A stretch of DNA of 64,000 nt from Mangrovibacillus cuniculi (GCF_015482585.1 NZ_CP049742.1:322501-386500), one strand, 5' to 3'. Positions 1 through 9,676 are shown, numbered from the stretch's first letter. Notes: generated by a model from the sequence alone, not told the origin. Made by a program: numbers and translations.

Positions 1-7
1 ATAGTTA

Positions 8-40
8 CGAGAGGTGCACTTACGATAAGTGCACCTTTTG
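8..40 (+). terminator. Rho-independent terminator of a gene left of the window
   Basis: The arms GGTGCACTTA and TAAGTGCACC enclose a short CGA loop and are followed by TTTTG. The gene it would end lies outside the window. Confidence 0.6.
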
Positions 41-87
41 CTATTGGAGTTAGACATCACTGGCCGTTAAAACTTTTCTGACGGAAC

Positions 88-205
88 AAAATGAGCCACG
101 AGAAGAGAATAGAGGTCGTCTATACGCATCTGGCGAGAGAAAACCAGTGCTGAGAAGAGAATAGAATAGAGGGCGCCTATAACCATCTGGCGAGAGAAAC
201 TAACT
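88..205. repeat. Two diverged units of the array-A minisatellite
   Basis: Two degenerate copies of a unit with the core GAGAAGAGAATAGAGG, then CTATA and CATCTGGCGAGAG. The same core forms the 52-bp tandem array at 55.2-55.6 kb, so this family occurs at two loci 55 kb apart. The copies lie upstream of nos in a 267-base stretch that otherwise shows only a weak TATACT box near 267-272. Confidence 0.65.
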
Positions 206-307
206 TGTAAGGAGAGTATAAGCACATAGATAAGACAGCACTTTTCTATTTCTTTAATGAAAATGCTATACTGTTAAAACGAGACATTATGCAAGGAGGA
301 AAACACC

Positions 308-1408
308 TTGGTGCAGCATCTAATAGAAGAAGCAGAAAAATTCATTGTGCAATTTTATATAGAAAATCAATTATCTGAAGAAGATTTACATAGAAGGTTA
401 ACGGAAGTCAAAGAGGAAATTCGTGAAACAGGTACATACAAGCATACCTATGACGAACTGGATTATGGTGCTAAACTTGCCTGGCGCAACAGTAACCGCT
501 GCATCGGACGATTATTTTGGAAGACTCTACATGTATTAGATGTTAGAGATAGTAAAACTCCTCAAGAAGTAGAAAGTGCTTTACTTCAACATGTTGAGTA
601 CGCAACAAATAACGGGAAGATCTATCCAACGATTTCCATATTTGCTCCTACCGTAAACAATAAGGCTCCTGTACGTTTATGGAATCATCAATTAATACGT
701 TATGCAGGTTATCAAAAAGAAGATGGTATAGTGGGAGACCCAGCTTCTATCGAGTTTACTAAAGTATGTGAGTCGCTAGGGTGGAAGGGAGAGGAAACTC
801 ATTTTGACGTCTTACCACTAGTATACAAATTGGAAGACGAAGAAACACCGAGATTACTTGAAATCCCAAATAATCTGATCTTAGAAGTCTCCATTAAGCA
901 TCCAGAATTCCAGTGGTTCGAGGATCTTCAATTGAAATGGTATGGAGTGCCAATGATTGCGGACATGAAATTAGAAATCGGTGGAATTGAGTATCAAGCA
1001 GCTCCGTTTAACGGTTGGTACATGGAGACAGAAATCGGAGCAAGAAACTTAGCTGATGAAAATAGGTACAACTATTTGCCGAAAGTGGCGTCTTGTATGG
1101 GACTAGATACTTCTAGAAACAGTACATTTTGGAAAGATCGCGCACTAATCGAATTAAATCATGCGGTGCATTACTCCTTTAAAGAAGCAGGAGTGAGCAT
1201 TGTAGACCATCATACAGCTGCCCAACAGTTCAAACGTTTTGAACAACAAGAAGAACATGCAAACAGAGAAGTAACAGGAGACTGGACGTGGCTAATCCCA
1301 CCGGTTTCTCCAGCTACAACGCATATCTTCCATAAATCATACGATCCAACGTGGAAAACGCCTAATTACTTTTATCAAGAAAAATCTTATACCATTCAAA
1401 ATAAGTAA
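308..1408 (+). CDS. nos: Nitric oxide synthase oxygenase
   Basis: Bacterial NOS oxygenase: a cytosolic heme-thiolate enzyme that oxidises L-arginine to citrulline and NO with tetrahydrobiopterin or tetrahydrofolate, using electrons from host flavoproteins because no reductase domain is attached. At 366 aa it has the usual length of the bacterial oxygenase-only form. The proximal heme-cysteine motif [10 protein letters not shown] lies near residue 60, and substrate-site sequence such as [13 protein letters not shown] is present. The start is TTG at 308, eight bases after GGAGG; GTG at 311 is an alternative. Bacillus NOS is linked to oxidative-stress protection. It is a single gene, ended by the shared terminator at 1408-1447. 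Confidence 0.95.
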   Translation: MVQHLIEEAEKFIVQFYIENQLSEEDLHRRLTEVKEEIRETGTYKHTYDELDYGAKLAWRNSNRCIGRLFWKTLHVLDVRDSKTPQEVESALLQHVEYATNNGKIYPTISIFAPTVNNKAPVRLWNHQLIRYAGYQKEDGIVGDPASIEFTKVCESLGWKGEETHFDVLPLVYKLEDEETPRLLEIPNNLILEVSIKHPEFQWFEDLQLKWYGVPMIADMKLEIGGIEYQAAPFNGWYMETEIGARNLADENRYNYLPKVASCMGLDTSRNSTFWKDRALIELNHAVHYSFKEAGVSIVDHHTAAQQFKRFEQQEEHANREVTGDWTWLIPPVSPATTHIFHKSYDPTWKTPNYFYQEKSYTIQNK

Positions 1409-1447
1409 AAAAGAAGCGAGAATCCAATTAGGAAACTCGCTTCTTTC
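1408..1447. terminator. Bidirectional terminator between nos and yhdB
   Basis: The arms AAGAAGCGAG and CTCGCTTCTT are flanked by A-rich sequence on the left and T-rich on the right, so the hairpin can end both convergent genes. Confidence 0.75.
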
Positions 1448-1448
1448 A

Positions 1449-1691
1449 TTATCCAAAGTCATATCTGTTCTTTATATGAGGGTAGATAGCAACAAATTGA
1501 GTATAAAGTCTTTCAAACTCTTCATAAGAAAGATGAAGAATTTGATAATTATACGTAGCCAGAAAATCCTCCATGCACTCTACATCTGCTCCGTATAAAA
1601 GTCTAGATTGCTCCAATGAAGTTAACATACTTGAATACGTTTCCTCTAAGTCATAGTCAGTAAACAAGCTACGAATCTCTGCATTGTTCAT
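1449..1691 (-). CDS. yhdB: YhdB-like small protein
   Basis: 80-aa acidic, probably helical cytosolic protein, matching in length and pattern the uncharacterised Bacillus YhdB family. Function is unknown. The ATG follows AAAGGAGG at a good distance. It is convergent with nos and downstream of mreBH on the same strand, 68 bases away. The family assignment is from memory. Confidence 0.65.
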   Translation of the reverse strand: MNNAEIRSLFTDYDLEETYSSMLTSLEQSRLLYGADVECMEDFLATYNYQILHLSYEEFERLYTQFVAIYPHIKNRYDFG

Positions 1692-1759
1692 GAGGAAAAA
1701 CCTCCTTTACAGTCGTGCTTTGTTTAGTGTAACCATGAAGTTGCTAGATTATCCGAGTT

Positions 1760-2767
1760 TTACTTAGCGATTTTATTTAATTGCTGAAGCATAGACAGAG
1801 ATTTTCCTGTTCCGATAGCGACAGACTCTAATGGGTTAGGTGCTAAGTGTACGGGAACGCTTAACTCAGAAGTTAACCAGTCTTGTAAACCATTTAATAA
1901 CGCTCCACCACCAGTAATGACTACTCCGTGGTCAACAATGTCGCCACTTAATTCTGGAGGAGACTGTTCTAAAGTAGAACGGACAGTTTCTAAGATAGCT
2001 TCAAGAGACTCACGCAATGCAGATTGAATTTCAGAAGATGACAATTCAACTGTTTTAGGTAATCCTGTAACAAGATCACGCCCACGAATTTCCATGAGTT
2101 GATCTGGATGGTCAATTAACGCGTACCCAATTTCTTTTTTGATGTTTTCAGCAGTACGTTCCCCAATCAAAACGTTGTATTGCTTACGAACGTGGTGAAT
2201 AATATCATCGTCCATTTTGTCTCCACCAACGCGAATCGTTTCACAAGTAACCACCCCACCATAAGAGATGATAGCAACTTCAGTAGTACCTCCACCAATG
2301 TCTACTACAACGTTTGCCGTAGGTTCATGTACAGGAAGATCAGCTCCGATAGCTGCTGCTACCGGCTCTTCGATAAGTTCTACTTGTTTGGCACCACACA
2401 ATTTCACAGCGTCTGTAATCGCTCTACGTTCCACTGTTGTTGCGCCAGAAGGGGTACAAACTACCACAGTAGGCTTTCGCACAGTACGTCCTAAAATTTT
2501 CGAGACTTTTTTCATCACCATTTTAAGCATTTCAGTAGTAATATCAAAGTCAGCGATAACACCATTTTTCAGTGGGCGGATTGCAACGATATGACTAGGG
2601 GTTTTACCTATCATATTTTTAGCATCCGTACCAACTGCAAGTACTTTTTTTGTGTTAATATCAATCGCCACAACGGACGGTTCGTTCATAATAATTCCTT
2701 TTTGCTTCGTATAAACAAGTATATTGGCTGTTCCTAAATCAATGCCGATATGTGTTGTTTGAAACAT
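1760..2767 (-). CDS. mreBH: Actin-like cell-shape protein MreBH
   Basis: Bacterial actin homologue that polymerises under the membrane and guides cell-wall synthesis and autolysins (LytE in B. subtilis). The 335 aa carry the ATPase signatures: phosphate-1 loop GIDLGTAN near residue 8, phosphate-2 loop [10 protein letters not shown] near 157, and adenosine motif TGGGALLNG near 290. The N-terminus [19 protein letters not shown] and the overall pattern fit MreBH better than MreB or Mbl, and no mreCD neighbours are present. The start ATG follows GGAGGGATAAAT. In B. subtilis the gene is under sigma-I; I could not identify that promoter convincingly here. Confidence 0.9.
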   Translation of the reverse strand: MFQTTHIGIDLGTANILVYTKQKGIIMNEPSVVAIDINTKKVLAVGTDAKNMIGKTPSHIVAIRPLKNGVIADFDITTEMLKMVMKKVSKILGRTVRKPTVVVCTPSGATTVERRAITDAVKLCGAKQVELIEEPVAAAIGADLPVHEPTANVVVDIGGGTTEVAIISYGGVVTCETIRVGGDKMDDDIIHHVRKQYNVLIGERTAENIKKEIGYALIDHPDQLMEIRGRDLVTGLPKTVELSSSEIQSALRESLEAILETVRSTLEQSPPELSGDIVDHGVVITGGGALLNGLQDWLTSELSVPVHLAPNPLESVAIGTGKSLSMLQQLNKIAK

Positions 2768-3001
2768 ATTTATCCCTCCAATATCGGTTCTACAATATAT
2801 ACTTCAAGCAGTATATCGTATTTTTGGGTGTCATATGTAATGAAAACCTTGCCAGTTGCGCTTTACGACAGCAGAAATATAATTGTAATGGTTGTCGAAG
2901 CTTGTTATGAGTGGTGTCGAATTGTGTAGAGGTAATTTGGTGTCATAAAAATGTAATATTCGTTACAGAGAGTAGAGGAGTATATTTACAGTAGGATAAA
3001 G

Positions 3002-3046
3002 AAAAAGTACGGACCATGGCAGAAATTCCATGCTCCGTACTTTTTG
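3002..3046 (-). terminator. Terminator after the chemoreceptor gene
   Basis: Inverted repeat AAAAAGTACGGA / TCCGTACTTTTT with an internal CATGG..CCATG stem. It is placed right after the stop codon of the minus-strand methyl-accepting protein gene. Confidence 0.75.
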
Positions 3047-3047
3047 G

Positions 3048-4709
3048 TTACTTAATCTTAAACTTCGTTAGTTCGTTTTTCATTGATTGAGTCATATTAC
3101 GTAGCTCATTTACTTTCTCCGTTGCTCTAGTAAATGAATGTAGTTGCTCATCTGTAGAAGCGGAAATTTCTTCTGTACCAGCAGCTGTTTCTTCCGTGAT
3201 TGCACTAACATTTTCTACTGCAGCTAATACATCTTCACTCATGGCATTTGCCGTTTCTAACTTATTAGACAGGTCTTTTAACTGTTCAAAGACACTAGTA
3301 ACATTCGTATAGATGTTGGAAAAAGACTTTTCTGTATCTGACATAGAGAGTGCTTGATTGGAAGATAAGGTTTCTCCTAAATTTGCAGACTCCACAATGT
3401 CGTTAATTCCTTCTTTCATCTGAGCTAACATATCAGAAATAGACTGTGTGGCTTTAGAAGAGTCTTCTGCTAGTTTTCGAACTTCATCAGCAACAACAGC
3501 AAATCCTTTACCAGCTTCTCCAGCCCTTGCAGCTTCTATCGCAGCATTTAGTGCTAAGAGGTTGGTTTGTTCCGCAATACCTCTTACCGAAGTAGCTGCT
3601 TCCTCAATTTTATTTGTAAATGAAGAGAATTGATCAATAGAAGATTTAATTTCTCTTGATGCAGCGGTCATTTTCTCTGTTAGTTCTAGCTGTTTAACAA
3701 TCGTTTCTTTTCCTGTAGATACGGACTGTAAAGCATGAGAGCTAAGATCCGTAGAATCTTTGCTATTTTGAACAGACTGTAAAAAAGCGTTTCTCATATT
3801 ACCAACAAGTTCTGCTGCTTGCTGAATATCGACGGAAATAGATTGGCTTCCTCTTGACAATTCATCTGTGGAAATAGCAATCTGGTTGCTACTCTCAGAA
3901 AGTATGTTCATTTGGGAAGTGATCTCTTCTGTAAACTCATTTACTTCTGTTCCTACATGATCCACAGATTGGACAGTGGAGCGGAGATTGCTAACCATTT
4001 GACCAAAAGCATCACGCAACTGTTCCACTTCGTATTTTGTTTTCTTTTTCTTTCTTTCAGAAGTATGAAGTGTTAAGTCTCCATTGGCTACCAGTTGAGC
4101 ATCTTTTACAAGAGCGTTAATCGGTACAATGATACGTCTTGCTACTATCCAAGTAAAAATGATGGATAAGGAAACTAAGAGGATACTTCCAATAATGGAG
4201 GCAGTGATAGTAAATTGAACAGTTCGCTCCATATTGTTCGTCAATTGCTTGTACCATGCACTAGTTTGTATATCTAACAAGTGTATATCATTAATGATTC
4301 CACTTATTCGGATGCTCTGACGATTAATCTCTGCTTTATCATTTTCGGAAAGGGCAGTTCTAGCCACACCATCAAGTTTTACTAGTTTATCTTCAATTTG
4401 AGCAGCAATAACTTGATGCGAAGGCACCGTTAGAACAGTTTTCATCTCTTCTAATGTTGTAGCAGTTAAAGCAAGTTGTGCTTCAGACTCTGCTTTATTT
4501 CCTTCAGAAGGATTAAAGGCATAATTGGATAAAGATTGTTTCGTTGTGACGAATTGCCCTCTAAGCTTTTCTACATTTATTAGCACCTGTACATTATCTT
4601 GTGAAGAACTTTGAATTTGTTGTACTTGTAAAGTAATAAAACCAATCATAAGGATTGCGATAAGTAAGGGAACGAGTGCTAAAATATATAAACGAGTACG
4701 TAATTTCAT
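3048..4709 (-). CDS. Methyl-accepting chemotaxis protein
   Basis: Transmembrane chemoreceptor of 553 aa. In order it has a TM segment at about 7-30, an extracellular helical domain to about 165, a second TM at about 168-190, a HAMP linker to about 250, and a long cytoplasmic coiled coil whose hairpin tip reads [20 protein letters not shown], then [20 protein letters not shown]. It signals through CheW/CheA to the flagellar motor. It is the second gene of an operon with the BMP-type lipoprotein, only 12 bases after that gene's stop, with AAGGAGGGG before its ATG. The ligand is unknown. Confidence 0.93.
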   Translation of the reverse strand: MKLRTRLYILALVPLLIAILMIGFITLQVQQIQSSSQDNVQVLINVEKLRGQFVTTKQSLSNYAFNPSEGNKAESEAQLALTATTLEEMKTVLTVPSHQVIAAQIEDKLVKLDGVARTALSENDKAEINRQSIRISGIINDIHLLDIQTSAWYKQLTNNMERTVQFTITASIIGSILLVSLSIIFTWIVARRIIVPINALVKDAQLVANGDLTLHTSERKKKKTKYEVEQLRDAFGQMVSNLRSTVQSVDHVGTEVNEFTEEITSQMNILSESSNQIAISTDELSRGSQSISVDIQQAAELVGNMRNAFLQSVQNSKDSTDLSSHALQSVSTGKETIVKQLELTEKMTAASREIKSSIDQFSSFTNKIEEAATSVRGIAEQTNLLALNAAIEAARAGEAGKGFAVVADEVRKLAEDSSKATQSISDMLAQMKEGINDIVESANLGETLSSNQALSMSDTEKSFSNIYTNVTSVFEQLKDLSNKLETANAMSEDVLAAVENVSAITEETAAGTEEISASTDEQLHSFTRATEKVNELRNMTQSMKNELTKFKIK

Positions 4710-4721
4710 ATTTTCCCCTCC

Positions 4722-5699
4722 TTATTTTGTAGTGGAAACAACTATTTCACCAGATTTAATTTTTTCTACAGCTTCGTCATATAAAGCTTTTTGTTCGGAT
4801 GTTAACGATTTTACTCGGATAGGAGCAAGGCCAACTCCACCATCAGCAAGGCCAAATTCGTAAGCTGACTCAGAAATAGAGCCTTTTTCTACAAGTTCTT
4901 TAATAATGTCATATACGGCTACATCAATATTTTTTAACATTGAAGTAACGACAGCCTTCTCTGCCACAAAGAATTGGTCTGAATCAACACCTGCAGATAG
5001 AATTTGCTTATCTTGTGCTGCTTGAATAGACCCAACACCCGTAAATCCTGCAGCAGGATAAATAAATCCAGCACCTTCAGCAATTTGCTTCTCTGCGATC
5101 GATTTACCTAGTGAAGCATTACCGAAGTCTCCAGCGTATTCAGATAGCAGTGTAGCATCAGGCAAAATATAGTTGACCCCTTCCTGGAATCCAACTTCAA
5201 ACTTGTGGATCAACGGGGCATCAACACCACCTATAAAACCAAACGTTTTAGTATCACTCACCATGGCAGCAACGAGACCTACTAAAAAGCTACCTTCATG
5301 TTCTTTAAATGTAATGGATGTAATGTTCTCAAGAGCAGAAACACTGTCAATTAATACAAATTCTTGCTCAGGATATTGTTTAGCTACTGCTTCTAATGGC
5401 TCTTGTGCAGTAAAACCTAAACCAATAACTAAATCATTCTCTTGTTTGACTAATATTTCTAATGCTTGTTCGAAATTTCCATCTGGTGCTTCTTCGTATG
5501 TAAATAAGATACCAAGTTCATCACGTGCCTTTTCTAGTCCACGAAATGCGGAGTCGTTAAAGGAACCATCTCCAAGACCAGTGTCTGACAAAAGTATCCC
5601 TATTTTTGTATAGTCCTCTTCTAAAGTGTCAGCTGTTTTTGTTGAGCAACCTGACAACACTATTAAAAAAAGAAGGCCGATTATCTTCCAATTCTTCAC
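4722..5699 (-). CDS. BMP-family substrate-binding lipoprotein
   Basis: 325-aa lipoprotein: a signal peptide with lipobox LSGC near residue 18, then a BMP/PnrA-type (Med-like) periplasmic-binding fold, with GDGSFNDSAFRGL near the N-terminus and GFIGGVDAPLIHKFEVGFQ in the middle. Such proteins usually feed nucleoside ABC importers, but no ATPase or permease gene is nearby; the partner is a chemoreceptor gene 12 bases downstream. The start is GTG after AGGAGG. A sigma-D-like promoter lies at 5741-5767. I infer a chemotactic binding protein that presents a ligand, perhaps a nucleoside, to the receptor. Confidence 0.85.
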   Translation of the reverse strand: MKNWKIIGLLFLIVLSGCSTKTADTLEEDYTKIGILLSDTGLGDGSFNDSAFRGLEKARDELGILFTYEEAPDGNFEQALEILVKQENDLVIGLGFTAQEPLEAVAKQYPEQEFVLIDSVSALENITSITFKEHEGSFLVGLVAAMVSDTKTFGFIGGVDAPLIHKFEVGFQEGVNYILPDATLLSEYAGDFGNASLGKSIAEKQIAEGAGFIYPAAGFTGVGSIQAAQDKQILSAGVDSDQFFVAEKAVVTSMLKNIDVAVYDIIKELVEKGSISESAYEFGLADGGVGLAPIRVKSLTSEQKALYDEAVEKIKSGEIVVSTTK

Positions 5700-5740
5700 A
5701 TTACTACCTCCTAAATGAGTAATCTATCGTTGCTTACTTT

Positions 5741-5767
5741 TTATCGACAAGAAGTGACAGATATTTA
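5741..5767 (-). promoter_or_regulatory. Sigma-D-like promoter of the lipoprotein/chemoreceptor operon
   Basis: On the minus strand TAAA, a 15-base spacer and GTCGATAA occur, compared with the sigma-D consensus TAAA-N15-GCCGATAT (6 of 8 in the -10). It lies 42 bases before the GTG start. Sigma-D drives motility and chemotaxis genes, which suits the operon. Confidence 0.55.
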
Positions 5768-5792
5768 GGCTTTTGTAGGATAAGTAGTGCAT

Positions 5793-5830
5793 AAAAAAGA
5801 CGACTTTCGAAAAAGTCGTCTACAAAAAAT
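5793..5830 (-). terminator. Terminator downstream of ampS
   Basis: AGACGAC / GTCGTCT stem with A-rich sequence before it and T-rich sequence after it on the minus strand. The H repeat array lies between the ampS stop codon and this hairpin, so the array would be in the ampS 3' untranslated RNA. Confidence 0.65.
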
Positions 5831-5866
5831 AAAGTTGTGTCTAGCTTAAGCTGGGCCTTATGCTTT

Positions 5867-6238
5867 TCTAGATGTCTAGCTTCAGGTGCGCAACCGCTCG
5901 GGAAAGTCCAAAAGCCCTCCGTTGGCTGAAGAGCTGCCTACTCGGTCTTCTGAACTTTCCTGCCGCGGCTAAACGCGCGCCTTACGCTTTTCTAGATGTC
6001 TAGCTTCAGGTGCGCAACCGCTCGGGAAAGTCCAAAAGCCCTCCGTTGGCTAAAGAGCTGCCTACTCGGTCTTCTGAACTTTCCTGCCGCGGCTAAACGC
6101 GCGCCTTACGCTTTTCTAGATGTCTAGCTTCAGGTGCGCAACCGCTCGGGAAAGTCCAAAAGCCCTCCGTTGGCTGAAGAGCTGCCTACTCGGTCTTCTG
6201 AACTTTCCTGCCGCGGCTAAACGCGCGCCTTATGCTTT
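5867..6238. repeat. H repeat, three tandem 124-bp units
   Basis: Three head-to-tail, nearly identical units, each beginning TCTAGATGTCTAGC and ending in CGCGCGCCTTACGCTTTTC. The phase is exactly 124 bp (TCTAGATGTC at 5867, 5991 and 6115). Related single copies are at 11560-11764, 13258-13444 and 21308-21425. It has no credible gene. The last unit abuts ampS and its boundary motif TCTAGA contains the ampS stop codon. Confidence 0.9.
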
Positions 6239-6239
6239 T

Positions 6240-7472
6240 CTAGATCGCCCAGTTACCATTTCTAAAGATAGCTTCTTTTGTTCCGTCTGCTTTGATTCCA
6301 TCGATGTTCATTTCCGCAGAACCGATCATGAAGTCAACGTGCGTGATAGAAGAGTTTAAGCCATTTTTCTCTAACTCTTCTTCCGACATTTCTTTTCCGC
6401 CTTCGATACAGAATGCATACGCATTACCGATTGCTAAATGGTTTGACGCATTTTCATCAAACAATGTGTTGTAGAATAGGACACCAGAGTCTGAAATAGG
6501 CGATTGATGAGGTACAAGTGCAACCTCTCCTAAATACTTTGCACCTTCGTCTGTATCAACTAAACGTTGCAAAATTTCTTGTCCTTCTTCTGCTTCCACT
6601 TTCACAATTCGCCCGTTTTCAAAAGTAATCGAGAAGTTATCAATGATGTTACCACCGTAGCTAAGTGGCTTTGTACTTGCCACAGTTCCATTTACACCTT
6701 CTTTATGAGGAACAGTAAATACTTCTTCCGTAGGCATGTTTGCCATAAACTCTTCTCCATTTGCGTTTACACTTCCAGCACCTACCCAAAGGTGTGTTTC
6801 TGGTAAGTCTATGGTTAAGTCAGTACCTGATGCAGTGTAATGAAGTGTTTTAAAGCGTTTTTCATTCAATACGTCTACTTTTTTATGTAATGTTTCATCG
6901 TGTTCTTTCCAAGCTGCAACTGGATCCTTCACATCTGCACGTACTGCTTTGAAGATTGCTTCCCAAAGCTTCTCTACTGCTGCTTCAGTTGAACGTTCTT
7001 CTGGGAATACTTTTAACGCCCATGTTTCAGACGGTGCAGCTATTACAGTCCAGCTTACTTTGTCTGATTGTACGTATTGGCGGAATGCTTTAAGCGCAGC
7101 TCCTGATGATTTTTGATTAGCAGAGATTTTTTCTGGGTCTACTCCTTTTAATAAATCTGGAGAAGATGAAACGATGGACATAAATGCAGCACCGTTTGCA
7201 GCTAATGCTTCCATTTCTTTCGCTCGGAATTCAGGGAATTCTTCAAATGAAGATAGAGGAGCTAGTTCGTATTTCGTACGAGTAACTACATCATCTGTCC
7301 AATTCACCACAACATTTTTGGCACCAAGTTGGTAAGCTTCTTTGGTTACTAAACGAACAAGTTCTACAGAGTCTAATGTAGTATTAATTACTAGTGTTTG
7401 ATCTTTCTGTAAGTTAACGCCAACCTTTACAGCTAGTTCAGCATAATTTTGTAAAGCAGTCTCAAAGTTCAT
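6240..7472 (-). CDS. ampS: Aminopeptidase AmpS (M29 family)
   Basis: Cytosolic metallo-aminopeptidase of the M29/thermophilic aminopeptidase family, 410 aa, the usual length. Metal ligands can be placed in the C-terminal half: the Glu in NMPTEEVFTVPH, the Glu in YLGEVALV, the His in NASNHLAIG, and the His and Asp in THVDFMIGS. It removes N-terminal residues from peptides, a recycling role. The ATG follows AGGAGATTTTAAC. The C-terminus NWAI ends at a TAG formed by the H-repeat boundary, so the last codons adjoin repeat DNA although the length is normal. Confidence 0.93.
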   Translation of the reverse strand: MNFETALQNYAELAVKVGVNLQKDQTLVINTTLDSVELVRLVTKEAYQLGAKNVVVNWTDDVVTRTKYELAPLSSFEEFPEFRAKEMEALAANGAAFMSIVSSSPDLLKGVDPEKISANQKSSGAALKAFRQYVQSDKVSWTVIAAPSETWALKVFPEERSTEAAVEKLWEAIFKAVRADVKDPVAAWKEHDETLHKKVDVLNEKRFKTLHYTASGTDLTIDLPETHLWVGAGSVNANGEEFMANMPTEEVFTVPHKEGVNGTVASTKPLSYGGNIIDNFSITFENGRIVKVEAEEGQEILQRLVDTDEGAKYLGEVALVPHQSPISDSGVLFYNTLFDENASNHLAIGNAYAFCIEGGKEMSEEELEKNGLNSSITHVDFMIGSAEMNIDGIKADGTKEAIFRNGNWAI

Positions 7473-7658
7473 GTTAAAATCTCCTCTTTTTGTCAGAATG
7501 TTCTCACTCCAACTATTGTACCAAGCTTTTACGAAACATTAAAGAATCGTGCCTAAATTATGTTAATGAAAGTTTATAGTAACTGTTATAAATTGTTCAT
7601 TTTATCTTAAAGGTATTCTTATTTTTGTGACATATAAAGTATAAAAGGAGGGATTTTC

Positions 7659-8036
7659 ATGACACCATTTACTAAGATTGTGGAGGAGCAATTAAAAGCC
7701 GCAATGGCTCGAGGTGAGTTTGATAACCTTTCCGGAATGGGGAAGCCGTTGCCAAATGATCCTTTAGACCATTTACCGGAATCTTTTAGAATGGCATTTC
7801 GAATTATGAGGAATGCTGGATATTCAGAAGATGAGGCGAAGTATTTAGTCGATATGCACGAAACTAAACTGCAGTTACTTTCTACGGAAGATGAGCTAGA
7901 TAAAGTGAAATACCAGAAAAGATTAGATGAAAAACAGGTACAATATCAACAATACCTATCCAAAAAGAAAATTCGAACGAATAGTGATACGTTTAAAGCT
8001 TATCACCAGAAGATATACGATACATTTAATCATTGA
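7659..8036 (+). CDS. DUF1992 (DnaJ-homologue C28 domain) protein
   Basis: 125-aa cytosolic protein with the conserved DUF1992 sequence EEQLKAAMARGEFDNLSGMGKPL at residues about 9-31 and a lysine/glutamine-rich helical tail. The family is shared with the eukaryotic DNAJC28 conserved region, but there is no J domain, and its function is unknown. The ATG has AAAGGAGG before it. It precedes motA by 91 bases on the same strand, but motA has its own promoter-like site. Confidence 0.8.
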   Translation: MTPFTKIVEEQLKAAMARGEFDNLSGMGKPLPNDPLDHLPESFRMAFRIMRNAGYSEDEAKYLVDMHETKLQLLSTEDELDKVKYQKRLDEKQVQYQQYLSKKKIRTNSDTFKAYHQKIYDTFNH

Positions 8037-8066
8037 GGCAAATTTTAAGAATTTTGTCGAGAACTA

Positions 8067-8094
8067 TACACAAATATCGATTACATGCCGATAG
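8067..8094 (+). promoter_or_regulatory. Sigma-D-like promoter of motAB
   Basis: TACA, a 16-base spacer and GCCGATAG (7 of 8 of the sigma-D -10 GCCGATAT), 33 bases before the motA ATG. B. subtilis motAB is a known sigma-D operon. Confidence 0.6.
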
Positions 8095-8127
8095 TAGTAA
8101 AGACTATACATTTTGGTGGTGTGAACG

Positions 8128-8928
8128 ATGGATCGTACAACAATAATTGGAGTAATACTAGGACTAATAGCTGTTGGTGCAGGAATGGTAATGAAAGGTG
8201 TACCAGTGTCTTCGTTAGCTAATCCAGCTGCAATTTTAATTATCTTAGTAGGAACTGTTGCATCAGTGACGATTGCTTTTCCTACATCAGAACTAGTAAA
8301 ACTACCGAAAGTTTTCGGAGTATTATTCAAAGAGGGACAAAGTCAAAGTACACAAGATATTATTCGTCAGTTCTCTGATTGGGCACAACATGCAAGAAAA
8401 GAAGGATTGTTGTCTCTAGAACCTAAGATTCAAGAAGTCGACGACCCTTTCTTAAAAACAGGACTTCTCTTAGCAATTGACGGACAAAGTGCAGACTATA
8501 TTCGTGATGTTTTATCTGAAGAAATTGATGCAATGGAAGAAAGGCACGCAACAGGAGCAGCAATCTTTACACAAGCAGGCACGTATGCCCCAACATTAGG
8601 TGTACTTGGAGCAGTAGTAGGCTTAATAGCTGCATTAAAAGATTTAACCGATATTGATAAACTTGGTTATGCAATTGCAGCAGCATTCGTGGCAACTCTT
8701 TTAGGAATTTTTACTGGTTATGTATTGTGGCATCCCTTTGCTAATAAATTAAAAAGAAAATCAAAGGTAGAAGTCAGATCAAAGCAATTAATGTTAGAAG
8801 GTATCTTATCCATTTTAGAAGGAGAAGCGCCACGAGTGATTGAACAGAAGCTTTCTTCTTTCTTACCAGCATCAGAAAGAGTGGTATTTATGGCTGGAAA
8901 TCAGAGTGGAGAGAGTGTCGATGGGTAA
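8128..8928 (+). CDS. motA: Flagellar motor stator protein MotA
   Basis: Proton-driven stator subunit, 266 aa. Four membrane segments are visible: about 5-22 and 33-50, then 145-165 with the highly conserved APTLGVLGAVVGLIAAL, then 180-200 with AAAFVATLLGIFTGYVLWHP. Between TM2 and TM3 lies the cytoplasmic loop that contacts FliG, including HARKEGLLSLE. Close similarity to B. subtilis MotA, rather than the sodium-type MotP, supports proton coupling. It overlaps motB by 8 bases, indicating translational coupling. Confidence 0.96.
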   Translation: MDRTTIIGVILGLIAVGAGMVMKGVPVSSLANPAAILIILVGTVASVTIAFPTSELVKLPKVFGVLFKEGQSQSTQDIIRQFSDWAQHARKEGLLSLEPKIQEVDDPFLKTGLLLAIDGQSADYIRDVLSEEIDAMEERHATGAAIFTQAGTYAPTLGVLGAVVGLIAALKDLTDIDKLGYAIAAAFVATLLGIFTGYVLWHPFANKLKRKSKVEVRSKQLMLEGILSILEGEAPRVIEQKLSSFLPASERVVFMAGNQSGESVDG

Positions 8929-9676
8929 ACGTAGACATAAAAAGCATGAACATGAACACATTGATGAGTCTTGGTTAATTCCATATGCAGATTTATTAAC
9001 ATTGTTATTAGCGTTGTTTATTGTTTTGTTTGCTTCTAGTCAAGTGGATGTAGAAAAGCTACAAAAATTCTCTCAAACGTTTAATGTCATTTTTGATGGA
9101 GGGGACGGTGTCATGGAACAACCAACTGTCTCGGAACCAATTATTCCAGAGGAAGAAGTTCCGTTGGATGACTTAACGGATGAAGAAAAGATGGCTGAAG
9201 TCGAAAAGGATCAAGAAGAACTTCGTGAACTTCAAGAACGGCTACAGAACTACATCAATGAGAATGGATTAGATTCACAATTTTCAACAGAATTAAAGTC
9301 GGAAGGTCTGCTGATTACTATTCGAGATCAAGTTCTTTTTCCTTCTGGAAGCGCTACGGTTAGAAAAGAAGATGAAGTGATTGCCAATGAATTAGCAAAA
9401 CTATTAGTCATGGACCCACCAAGAGAAATTGTGATAAGTGGACATACAGATAATGTACCTATAAGAAATGCACAATTTGATTCTAACTGGGAGTTAAGTG
9501 TAATACGTGCTGTTTCTTTTATGGAAATACTATTGAATAACGCATCTTTAGACCCAACGTTATTCAGTGCGAAAGGTTTTGGAGAATTTACACCTATTGC
9601 CGATAATGAATCGGTAGAAGGTCGAGCTCAAAACAGACGTGTAGAAGTACTTGTTCGTCCTAGAGTAGTAGAATAA
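8921..9676 (+). CDS. motB: Flagellar motor stator protein MotB
   Basis: Stator partner of MotA, 251 aa. It has a short basic/His-rich cytoplasmic head, one TM at about 22-42 with the proton-carrying Asp24 in PYADLLTLLLALF, an acidic coiled linker, and a C-terminal OmpA-like peptidoglycan-binding domain with SGHTDNVPI and GFGEFTPIADN. I chose the ATG at 8921 inside the motA stop overlap because it gives the typical N-terminus. An in-frame upstream start at 8840 would lie inside motA and add 27 residues absent from the family. The gene ends with a strong terminator. Confidence 0.95.
   Translation: MGKRRHKKHEHEHIDESWLIPYADLLTLLLALFIVLFASSQVDVEKLQKFSQTFNVIFDGGDGVMEQPTVSEPIIPEEEVPLDDLTDEEKMAEVEKDQEELRELQERLQNYINENGLDSQFSTELKSEGLLITIRDQVLFPSGSATVRKEDEVIANELAKLLVMDPPREIVISGHTDNVPIRNAQFDSNWELSVIRAVSFMEILLNNASLDPTLFSAKGFGEFTPIADNESVEGRAQNRRVEVLVRPRVVE

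Noticed and set aside
2180..2594. Antisense frames inside mreBH
   Set aside because: They are shadows of a conserved gene; they have no ribosome site and no recognisable domain.
2768..3000. Three GGTGTC motifs upstream of mreBH as a regulatory array
   Set aside because: The spacing is irregular and the motif is short. I cannot tie it to sigma-I or any known regulator.
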